DNA from: TH-plancto1 sp043777375
GTDB taxonomy: Bacteria > Planctomycetota > Planctomycetia > Planctomycetales > Planctomycetaceae
Direction: 5' to 3'
NCBI GenBank assembly: GCA_043777375.1
Contig: JAYWHX010000095.1
Coordinates: 1-47,744, forward strand
DNA length: 47,744 bases
Shown here: one piece after another, positions 41,453 to 47,744 of the stretch
How positions within the stretch are numbered: the stretch's first letter is position 1
Layout: each line of letters starts with the position of its first letter
Notes under the pieces: generated by a model
What the model was told of the DNA's origin: nothing
Database searches by the model: none
Seen by the model: only the letters and a program-made list of their open reading frames with translations
Made by a program: the position numbers and the translations under genes

Positions 41453-42208
41453 TCATTCCTCTCCGCGACAATTCGATTCGCGAGCGATCCGCAACTCACC
41501 GCTGGTCCGATCCAGCACCGGCACATCCGCAAACAGATCGATCTGGCTGGCTCGTTCGACATCTCGATCGAACCCGAGTTCCACCAGATTCCGGCCCCCC
41601 GCGCTCTCCCGCATCGTGTGCAGTCGCTCGCTGTCATCTTGCCCGTGCTGCTGCCAGAACTCTGCAAAGATTTGCGTCTCACAGCGGATGGTGAACGTGT
41701 CCGCGAGCTGATCCGCGATCGCCCCAGCGACGAGCAGATCCTCTCCGGTGATTCGGTTGTCTGTCCCCGCACACAGCACATGCACCGGGCGAGTTTCCCC
41801 TCGCAGGCTGGCGACCACAGCCGACAGATTCGCAAACGCTCCGATGCGGATCTCTGCCGCTTGCTCCGCCCAGCGCATGGCCCGCGTGCCGTTCGTGGTC
41901 GTAAAGATGATCGTCTGGCCAGCGACGACTTCAGGGCCATAACTGTATGGCGAGTTGTCGAGGTCGAACCCCTCAATTGTGATGCCGTGGCGTTCACCGC
42001 CGAGCAGTCGCTCCTGTGCGGGCCACCGACTGGCGAGGGTGCGAGCCTCGTCGATGGAAGCTGCGGGGACAACCGCTCGCGCTCCGTGCGACAGTGCATG
42101 CACTATCACCGTCGTCGCCCGTAGCACATCAATTACCACCACCACGCCCCCCGCCAGATCAGCGGGAGCCACGGTCTCGGGCAAGGGGTGAATCACAAGT
42201 TCAGGCAT
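41453..42208 (-). CDS. comB: 2-phosphosulfolactate phosphatase
   Basis: 251 residues, usual for ComB. VVVVIDVLRATTVIVHALSH holds the catalytic Asp region and is the family signature. LLGGERHGITIEGFDLDNSP and IIFTTTNGTRAM are the other conserved blocks, and LCAGTDNRITGEDLLVAGAI holds the last. ComB dephosphorylates 2-phosphosulfolactate in coenzyme M synthesis in archaea. Bacterial homologues are widespread and may make sulfolactate for another use, so the exact physiological role here is inferred. No other sulfolactate gene is nearby. ATG 42208 has no evident ribosome binding site. Confidence 0.9.
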   Translation of the reverse strand: MPELVIHPLPETVAPADLAGGVVVVIDVLRATTVIVHALSHGARAVVPAASIDEARTLASRWPAQERLLGGERHGITIEGFDLDNSPYSYGPEVVAGQTIIFTTTNGTRAMRWAEQAAEIRIGAFANLSAVVASLRGETRPVHVLCAGTDNRITGEDLLVAGAIADQLADTFTIRCETQIFAEFWQQHGQDDSERLHTMRESAGGRNLVELGFDRDVERASQIDLFADVPVLDRTSGELRIARESNCRGEE

Positions 42209-42243
42209 ATTTGGTTGTCCAATTTCACGGCATGTTGTTCGGC

Positions 42244-42327
42244 CGGGAGGGCGAGGCTCCTGCCGAGCCGTGAGCCATGGACCACGCCTTCTCGCACAAG
42301 CGGCTCAGCAGGAGCTTCGCCCTCCCG
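42244..42327. repeat. Inverted repeat, cgggagggcgaggctcctgc family
   Basis: The outer 20-bp arms (42244-42263 and 42308-42327) pair with two mismatches. An internal GTGA (gagccgtgagcc) is present. It sits between comB and the SGNH gene. Confidence 0.85.
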
Positions 42328-42342
42328 AACTGGGACGCGATC

Positions 42343-43119
42343 TCAATTCTCCACATCTGCCTGTGCCTCAGCCAACAGCTTCACCAGCGTGGGCTCCATC
42401 GACTCGGCCCAGATCCGGTAGCCTGCTTCGCTCAGATGCACTGTGTCGGGCGCGACGCCAACCAAGAACTTTCCATCTGCGTCCAGCAATTTCGGTCCCC
42501 AGTCGAGGTAGCTGACCCCGCCCGTCCCATCGAGTTTCGCCAGCTCTGCGTTGATCTGCCGAATCCGCCCGCGCAGTGGATTGGCCGGGTCGGCACCACG
42601 AGGTAACACTCCCAGCAGCAACACCCGCGTCTTGGGCGATTGCTTCCGAATGCCGTTGCACACAGCTGTGATCCCGGCCACGATTTCAGCATCGGTGTTC
42701 TCGCGCACAGCATGCCCCGTTAGGTTGTTGGTCCCGATCAGCACCACTGCCACGTCTGGCGTGATCCCCTCAAATTCTCCATGCTCCAAACGCCACAAAA
42801 CCTGCTGCGTCCGGTCCCAGCCGAAACCCATGTTGATTGCCTGACGCTGGCCGAAGAACTCCTGCCAAACGGTGTCGCCCGACTGCCGATTCGCTGGGGG
42901 CGTCCCACCCCACATGTGGGTGATCGAATCCCCGATGAACACCAGCTTCACTGGCTTCTGCCGAATCGCTTCACACACAGCTGCGTGTCGCTCTTCCCAG
43001 TTGTAAAAGTCCTTCTCGCAGGCCGGCGCGGGGATGATTGCCGTATTCGGCAAGTCTTCGGCGGCAGCGTTCAGGGACAAACTCAACAACATCGCGGCAG
43101 TCAGCAGGCAACATCGCAT
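42343..43119 (-). CDS. Secreted SGNH hydrolase (PAF-acetylhydrolase-like)
   Basis: About 258 residues with a signal peptide (CCLLTAAMLLSLSLNAAAED). SGNH blocks: VKLVFIGDSITHMWGG (nucleophile Ser), block II Gly in INMGFGWDRTQ, VVLIGTNNLTGH (Asn), and APDTVHLSEAGYRIWAESM, with Asp and His of the triad (D-x-V-H). It resembles the platelet-activating-factor acetylhydrolase beta/gamma subgroup; likely an esterase or carbohydrate deacetylase. ATG 43119 gives a clean signal peptide; an ATG at 43152 and the frame to 43257 add unlikely residues. It is unrelated in detail to the SGNH protein at 7447. Confidence 0.88.
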   Translation of the reverse strand: MRCCLLTAAMLLSLSLNAAAEDLPNTAIIPAPACEKDFYNWEERHAAVCEAIRQKPVKLVFIGDSITHMWGGTPPANRQSGDTVWQEFFGQRQAINMGFGWDRTQQVLWRLEHGEFEGITPDVAVVLIGTNNLTGHAVRENTDAEIVAGITAVCNGIRKQSPKTRVLLLGVLPRGADPANPLRGRIRQINAELAKLDGTGGVSYLDWGPKLLDADGKFLVGVAPDTVHLSEAGYRIWAESMEPTLVKLLAEAQADVEN

Positions 43120-43207
43120 CTCAAATCCCCAATCCACATTGATCTGACTCATCGGAGTGTGACCCGCCAGAGAGAGTCCACTCCGATGGGCATTGTGGGG
43201 CAACGTT

Positions 43208-43243
43208 GCGGATACGTCAAAGCGGATGTTTTGACGTATCCGC
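43208..43243. repeat. Perfect 14-bp-stem hairpin upstream of the SGNH gene
   Basis: GCGGATACGTCAAA (43208-43221) and TTTGACGTATCCGC (43230-43243) flank an 8-base loop. It is not followed by a T-run in either direction. Only a doubtful 66-codon TTG frame (43261-43461) is otherwise present in the 43120-43461 gap. Confidence 0.8.
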
Positions 43244-43461
43244 AGCGAGTTCGGCATTTTTTATAGACGCGGAATCTTGAGCTGAGCGAAACCACGATCA
43301 ATTGCAGATCGGACCTGTGTTTTATCAAACACGTCGCACGCGATGCGTGCCGTAAAATCATGCTGAACAGTGGGCTGGCTCTCGGCGGGCTCCCAGGCTC
43401 CGTCCAAGAGTAGGGTTGGAGATGAGGGAGAGTGTTCAGACCACTCTCGAAACCGATCCAA

Positions 43462-44682
43462 TCACTTCGACTTCTTCACGTTGATGCATACGATGTCTTG
43501 ACCATCGCGGAGGTACAACCGTCCGTCGGCGATGGACGGGGCCTGCCGCGTTTCGCCGATGACTTCCGCTCGGGCCAGTTCCTCGAACTTGTCGGGGCTG
43601 GCCTTCACGATCACCAGCTCACCGGCCATTGTGCTGCACCACAGCTTCCCGTCGGCGGCGATCAGATTGCCCTTGCCGAACCGCAGCTGTTGCCAGACCC
43701 GCTTCCCGGTCTTGGCCTCGATGCACGTCAGGTGCGTCACCGGTCCTGCACTGCCGACGTTATCGAACCCGTACAAGTGGTCACCGATCTGAATCGAGGT
43801 CTGCCACTCGTTTCGCATCACGCTCTTGGTATCGAGTGACGACCAGACTTCTGTGGCCTCTCCCATCTTCGCGGGCACCTTCAACAGCACGCAGCCGTGG
43901 TTCTCTCCCGATGAGAGAAATAGATTGCCATCCACGGCGAGCGGCGTGGCCGTGTTGCAGCTGTAGTCGGTGACGAACGGGTAGTTCCACAATTGGTCCC
44001 CGGTCTTCGGATTGAGACCCAGAGCTTGATTCCCCGCGAAGGCGACGACTTGTGGAACCCCGGAGAGCGTGAGCAGGGCCGGGGAGGAGTACCCCGCAGC
44101 GGAGCCCTTGCCAGCGGTCCACGCCTGCTTGCCGGTCTTCTTCTCTAAGGCCACCAGCGTCGCGTTCGCCGCTCCCGCTGCCACGATGACGTGTGTCTCG
44201 TTTACCAGCGGGGAGCAGGACATGCCGTACTCGGAAGGCTTGGCTTTCTGCTCGACCGGAACGTTATGGCTCCAACGGATGTTGCCCGATTTGAGGTCGA
44301 CAGCTGCGAGGATGCCCTCGCCGGTGTAGGCGTAGGCAGTGCCGTCGAAGAGGGTCGGCGTGGCGCGCGGACCATCGCCCATCGCGTTCTCATACGCCGG
44401 GGCGAGGTCGCTGGCCCACTTCTCTTGGCCGGTTGCCGCGTCGAGGGCGACGAGCCATTGGCGTTCCTGTTTCTGGACCATTGTGATGACCAGTCCATCA
44501 GCCACCGCAATGCCCGACATCCCGACCCCGCCAGGCACCTTCCACAGAATTGCTGGCCCACTAGCCGGGAAGGCATCGATCAGCCCCGTCTCGGGCGAAA
44601 TGCCGGTGCGATCGGGACCGAGATGCTGCGGCCAGTCAGCAGCGGAGACCAGCGAACCAAACATCGCAGCTAGCAAGATCAT
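43462..44682 (-). CDS. PQQ-type beta-propeller protein, secreted (first of two)
   Basis: About 406 residues with a signal peptide (MILLAAMFGSLVSAADW). It begins ADWPQHLGPDRTGISPETGL, a typical start of planctomycete PQQ-like propeller proteins. Blade repeats of the form LVALDAATGQEKWASDL, LAAVDLKSGNIRWSHN, LVALEKKTGKQAWTAGKG, ALGLNPKTGDQLWNYP and TCIEAKTGKRVWQQL follow. These proteins share the quinoprotein dehydrogenase propeller but lack the catalytic signature, so they are likely scaffold or sensor proteins. ATG 44682 is used because the longer frame to 44793 passes through a palindromic repeat that starts 12 bases upstream. It is next to a paralogue. Confidence 0.88.
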   Translation of the reverse strand: MILLAAMFGSLVSAADWPQHLGPDRTGISPETGLIDAFPASGPAILWKVPGGVGMSGIAVADGLVITMVQKQERQWLVALDAATGQEKWASDLAPAYENAMGDGPRATPTLFDGTAYAYTGEGILAAVDLKSGNIRWSHNVPVEQKAKPSEYGMSCSPLVNETHVIVAAGAANATLVALEKKTGKQAWTAGKGSAAGYSSPALLTLSGVPQVVAFAGNQALGLNPKTGDQLWNYPFVTDYSCNTATPLAVDGNLFLSSGENHGCVLLKVPAKMGEATEVWSSLDTKSVMRNEWQTSIQIGDHLYGFDNVGSAGPVTHLTCIEAKTGKRVWQQLRFGKGNLIAADGKLWCSTMAGELVIVKASPDKFEELARAEVIGETRQAPSIADGRLYLRDGQDIVCINVKKSK

Positions 44683-44693
44683 GCTAGCGTGAA

Positions 44694-44771
44694 GTGAGCG
44701 GCACGGCGCTAGCCGCCGGTTCTTCTGGGCGATCGACAAAAGGAACCAGCGGCTAGCGCCGTGCCGCTCAC
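44694..44771. repeat. Near-perfect inverted repeat before the first PQQ gene
   Basis: The 29-bp arms (44694-44722 and 44743-44771) match at 28 of 29 positions. The repeat lies 12 bases upstream of the gene's ATG and would occlude or shape its 5' leader. Confidence 0.9.
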
Positions 44772-44856
44772 CCTGACACTCACACATGATCACATTCCTG
44801 CTCTTGAATCACGGAAGCCACATCGGACCAGCCCGATGGCGAACACTCCACTTGGC

Positions 44857-46089
44857 TCACTTCACATCCAAACACACCACATCCCCATCGGATGACCGGC
44901 AGTAGATCCGCCCGTTGGCGAGTACGGGACTGGTCCAGCACTCGCCGGTCAGCACCTGCTGTTGGGCGGTCGAGTCAAACTTCTCTGGCGTCGCTTTCAC
45001 CACTGCTAGCAGTCCCTGATCGCTTAGCACAAGCAGTTTGCCGTCAGACAGAATCAGTGACCCCGCGCCGCACCCGCGCTGCGACCAGAGCTGTTTCCCG
45101 GTCTTCCATTCGATGCAGCGCAGGGCACACTGGCTCGGGTTGTGCGAGTTGCCGTGGACGCCGTACAGATGACCCTCCCACAGCACGCAATTGTTCATGT
45201 GGTTCGACATCGTCTTCTCTTCGTACAGCTGAGTCAGGCTCTGGCCGTTGAACTTGAGCAGCTCGCATCCGCGTTTGTAGCCGGTCGAGATGAAGATCTC
45301 GTCGCCACGCACCATCGGCGTGGTCGAGTTGGTGTCGTAGCTGGTCAGCCATTCGCTGCTGGCGACCTCCTTGCCGGTCGCGATGTTGACGACTTGGACT
45401 GTCTGATTATTGAGACTGGCGGCATACCGCTGGCCGTCATAATTGAACACGACAGGCGAGCCGTACCCGACCTTGTGCGGACCGGAGTGCCAGTTCATTT
45501 TCCCGGTCGCTCTGTCGAAGCTGGCGATCCCGCCCGACTCGACGAGCAGCTGATCGCCTTCGACAACGACCGAGGAGCTAAACCCCCACTCAGGGAGTTT
45601 GGTGTTGGTCGTGACGGTCAGGTTCTGATCCCAGAGCGGCTTCCCAGAGGCGGCTTCCAAGGCCATCAGCTGTCCATCGCGGCTCAGGGCGTAGACGGTT
45701 CCTCTGTCCAAAGTCGGTGTGGATGCCGGTCCGCCCTTGTGCAGATTGGCGACCAGCTCGGCCTTGTTGGTGTCCCTCCATTTCTCCTCGCCGGTTTCGG
45801 CATTGAAGCAGTAGAGGGTCTCCTCCCCGTTGCGGTGCCCCATGGTGTAGAGCCGTCCATCCGCGACCGAGACAGTGCAGTAGCCGGTACCGACGTTTGT
45901 CTTCCACAGGACGGGCACGCCGTCCTTCCCCCAGTCGGACTTCCACCCGGTTTCCGCCGAGATGCCATCCGCGTTGATCCCCATCCAGCGCGGCCAGTCC
46001 TCGGCGGTGAGGTGAGTCGTCGCCAAGCACAGCGCGGCGATGACCAGCAGATGATGGACGAGAATATCCGTCCTACGGCGAATGGGCAT
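44857..46089 (-). CDS. PQQ-type beta-propeller protein, secreted (second of two)
   Basis: 410 residues with a signal peptide (ILVHHLLVIAALCLATTHLTAE). It begins EDWPRWMGINADGISAETGW and has propeller blades with LYCFNAETGEEKWRDTN, LMALEAASGKPLWDQNL, ASFDRATGKMNWHSG, VVNIATGKEVASSEWL and RCIEWKTGKQLWSQRG. It is a paralogue of the gene to its left, 174 bp downstream, and ends VVCLDVK as that one ends IVCINVKKSK. Exported, function unknown. ATG 46089 follows aagga by about eight bases. Confidence 0.9.
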   Translation of the reverse strand: MPIRRRTDILVHHLLVIAALCLATTHLTAEDWPRWMGINADGISAETGWKSDWGKDGVPVLWKTNVGTGYCTVSVADGRLYTMGHRNGEETLYCFNAETGEEKWRDTNKAELVANLHKGGPASTPTLDRGTVYALSRDGQLMALEAASGKPLWDQNLTVTTNTKLPEWGFSSSVVVEGDQLLVESGGIASFDRATGKMNWHSGPHKVGYGSPVVFNYDGQRYAASLNNQTVQVVNIATGKEVASSEWLTSYDTNSTTPMVRGDEIFISTGYKRGCELLKFNGQSLTQLYEEKTMSNHMNNCVLWEGHLYGVHGNSHNPSQCALRCIEWKTGKQLWSQRGCGAGSLILSDGKLLVLSDQGLLAVVKATPEKFDSTAQQQVLTGECWTSPVLANGRIYCRSSDGDVVCLDVK

Positions 46090-46130
46090 GAGAGCGAATC
46101 CTTGGATCTATAACAGGAGCGATGAACAGA

Positions 46131-46694
46131 TTAGTTCCACTCCGGGTTGTCCGGGTGATTTGGCAGCAGGCGGTTTGCCTTATGATACTGCTCCATCAGA
46201 TTCTCCCACACTGAGTAGGGATCCTCCGCAAAAATCTGATCCAAGTTGGCTCGGACCACGATCCAATCCCCCCGAGATAGCTCGCCCTCCAACTGTCCTT
46301 CTCCCCAGCCCGAACAGCCGGAGAAAATTCGATACTGGATCGAGTCATCGAGCAACGAGGCCTGCACGACCTCTTCAAACACATCCGCGCAACTGCCGAT
46401 AAACAGATCCGGGATGATGGGAGATTCATCCGGATCGAGAGATTGAGAGTTATGCAGAATGAACAGCGCCGACTGCTCGACCGGACCGCCCTGGTACACA
46501 AAACCGCTGGCAGCTGGGAGGTCGAAGTGTCCAGCGAGGGCACTGGCGACGGTCACAGAACTCGGTCGGTTGATGACCAAGCCCATCGCCCCCTCGTCGT
46601 TGTGTTCGACGAGCAGCACAGCCGCCTTGAAGAAATTGGGATCCTTCAATCGCGGCCCAGCGACCAGGAAATGACCTCGGATTGTCGCAGCCAT
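46131..46694 (-). CDS. YqgE/AlgH family protein
   Basis: 187 residues. It begins IRGHFLVAGPRLKDPNFFKA and contains VLLVEHNDEGAMGLVINRPS and YQGGPVEQSALFILH, the signature blocks of the family, and FSGCSGWGEGQLEGELSRGD. AlgH/YqgE proteins are cytoplasmic, and in Pseudomonas affect alginate transcription; their biochemical role is unsettled. It lies 42 bases upstream of the second PQQ gene, so cotranscription is possible but is not functionally suggestive. Confidence 0.92.
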   Translation of the reverse strand: MAATIRGHFLVAGPRLKDPNFFKAAVLLVEHNDEGAMGLVINRPSSVTVASALAGHFDLPAASGFVYQGGPVEQSALFILHNSQSLDPDESPIIPDLFIGSCADVFEEVVQASLLDDSIQYRIFSGCSGWGEGQLEGELSRGDWIVVRANLDQIFAEDPYSVWENLMEQYHKANRLLPNHPDNPEWN

Positions 46695-46932
46695 GCGTAC
46701 CGTCTGATCGGGAGGAATGAGGGGCGTCGCACCGAGCTACACCAGCTCGACAACAGTGTGATCACACCAACGGGAGTGGCCCCCTCCAACTGACACTAAG
46801 TATATGGAGGAGTGTTCGGGACGCATAGGACCGTGGATCGATGATTGCCGATCGATTCATCCGCTGCGCCGTCAGGGGCGGGGGCCGCTCTCTTTGATGA
46901 CGAGACAACTTCGAAAAAGTGGTGGTGTTCGC

Positions 46933-47439
46933 TCAGTCTTCCTCATATCGCGGCGTCATACCTAGCTCATTCAATATCTCTCGCTCGCGGACTCGCATGA
47001 TGACCTGTTCCTCATCGGTGAGGTCATCGTAACCACACAGATGCAGTAAGCCATGCACGAGGTACAGACAGACTTCGGAGTGAGGTTCCCAACCATACTC
47101 GCGCGCCTCGCGCTCAGCGGTGTCTCCACTGAGGATCACATCCCCGTGCAGCCACTTTCCAAATCCGCGCCGACCCGCCCCATCGGTCGATAGAACGGAT
47201 CGAGGGTCCGCGTCCCCTGAATCGAGTAGGAAGCTGATGACATCGGTCGGGTAGTCATGTTGCAGGTAATCGCGATTCACCCGATGGATCGCTGGGTCGT
47301 CAACGACTGCAATGCTGATCTCCGCTGAGGCCACCCCTTCGGATTGCAATGTCAGCATCGCGACTCGTTGCAATTCGTCTTCCGATAAGGTGACGGTCGA
47401 CTGCTCGTTGGAAATCAGGATCTGATAGTTCGAGGACAT
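46933..47439 (-). CDS. ybeY: Endoribonuclease YbeY (rRNA maturation)
   Basis: About 168 residues, usual for the family. It cleaves and matures 16S rRNA and takes part in ribosome quality control. The zinc-binding signature is YLVHGLLHLCGYDDLTDEE (H-x3-H-x5, with the third His replaced by Asp-Asp). Upstream is YPTDVISFLLDSG, the other conserved block. The canonical motif is H-G-x-L-H-L-x-G-Y-D-H; here the last His is Asp, a variation seen in some lineages. ATG 47439 is preferred over the 47607 frame, whose first 56 residues run through repeat-like sequence. Confidence 0.92.
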   Translation of the reverse strand: MSSNYQILISNEQSTVTLSEDELQRVAMLTLQSEGVASAEISIAVVDDPAIHRVNRDYLQHDYPTDVISFLLDSGDADPRSVLSTDGAGRRGFGKWLHGDVILSGDTAEREAREYGWEPHSEVCLYLVHGLLHLCGYDDLTDEEQVIMRVREREILNELGMTPRYEED

Positions 47440-47573
47440 CCGCTGCTTTCTCGAAGTGGTTGGAGAAGAGTTCGGAGTGTACGAGAGTTGGAGAGTTGTC
47501 GGCAGGGATGAGTTGCTGATCGACAAGAAACGGGGAGCGGGCATGCTGTTGCTTCCGCTTTCGAAGACATGTC

Positions 47574-47602
47574 GCCGAAACGCCACGGCGTGGCGTTTCG
47601 GC
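47574..47602. repeat. Near-perfect palindrome upstream of ybeY
   Basis: gccgaaacgccacggcgtgg... is self-complementary over 29 bases apart from the central base. It may end the transcript of a gene lying beyond the window edge. Confidence 0.8.
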
Positions 47603-47744
47603 ATCACGGTGGAACTTCCAGTGGCTCCACAACTTCCGCCAACAGCGCCGGAACCCTGTGTTTCCTGTGGCGAAAACGCCTCAGCGGGGCTGCGTTGCGT
47701 GTTCAGCGAAGTGACAGCTCGCCGATGTTTTTCTGCTCGCTGTA

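Noticed and set aside
43261..43461. 66-codon TTG frame directly after the first PQQ gene
   Set aside because: No ribosome binding site, no recognised sequence character, rare start codon.
47703..47744. Fourteen codons ending in TGA at the right edge, as a possible gene end upstream of ybeY
   Set aside because: Too short to support; other frames are equally open.

Overview
The window looks like chromosomal DNA of a planctomycete (order Planctomycetales; the genus cannot be fixed from sequence alone). The evidence is a DUF1549/DUF1553 protein with CxxCH and EF-hand motifs, two twin-arginine DUF1501 proteins, tandem PQQ-type beta-propeller proteins, a DUF1570 protein, two SGNH hydrolases, an adenosylcobalamin-dependent ribonucleotide reductase, and a very high density of intergenic palindromic repeats. 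Most genes are GC-rich. A few islands are visibly AT-richer (about 4.0-5.3 kb, 15.1-15.6 kb, 23.2-23.6 kb).

Layout. 0-1.2 kb: 5' part of mfd (leftward), with a repeat absorbed in frame. 1.3-5.3 kb: transglutaminase-like protein, secreted family-2-type glycoside hydrolase, DEDDh exonuclease, small membrane protein. 5.5-10.2 kb: leuA, SGNH hydrolase, secreted hypothetical protein, 2-hydroxyacid dehydrogenase. 10.3-13.5 kb: leftward dxr-rseP pair with overlapping ends. 13.6-15.0 kb: a REP-associated tyrosine transposase (RAYT) inside a cluster of about 170-bp bipartite palindromic elements. 15.0-18.8 kb: nrdJ with a promoter and long leader, followed by a small gene that repeats the NrdJ C-terminal zinc ribbon. 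19.2-26.3 kb: DUF1549 and DUF1501 secreted proteins. Between the two DUF1501 genes lies a decayed leftward gene group that may be a phage-tail-like remnant, broken up by repeats. 26.4-31.7 kb: NYN/PIN-type nuclease, membrane proteins, thioredoxin, sterol-desaturase-type hydroxylase, aroB, YbgC-type thioesterase. 31.7-33.1 kb: a translationally coupled SRPBCC protein and a MerR/B12-domain regulator with altered cobalamin motifs. 33.3-37.5 kb: DUF1570 protein, cyclophilin, Gly/Cys-rich lipoprotein, J-domain co-chaperone. 37.9-41.3 kb: NAD-sugar epimerase and Wzz/BY-kinase, an exopolysaccharide pair ending in a clear terminator. 41.4-47.4 kb: leftward comB, SGNH hydrolase, two PQQ-propeller proteins, YqgE/AlgH and ybeY.

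How the parts relate. Housekeeping genes (mfd, leuA, dxr, rseP, nrdJ, aroB, ybeY) alternate with secreted or envelope proteins of the kind amplified in planctomycetes. Most gaps hold inverted repeats of several families, and many of their hairpins close on a GTGA loop. The RAYT is a plausible mobiliser for at least the family beside it. The most unusual structures are the duplicated 3' end of nrdJ around an AT-rich segment, the RAYT with its matching elements, the mfd coding insertion, and the decayed gene group at 22.5-24.5 kb. No tRNA, rRNA or CRISPR array was seen.
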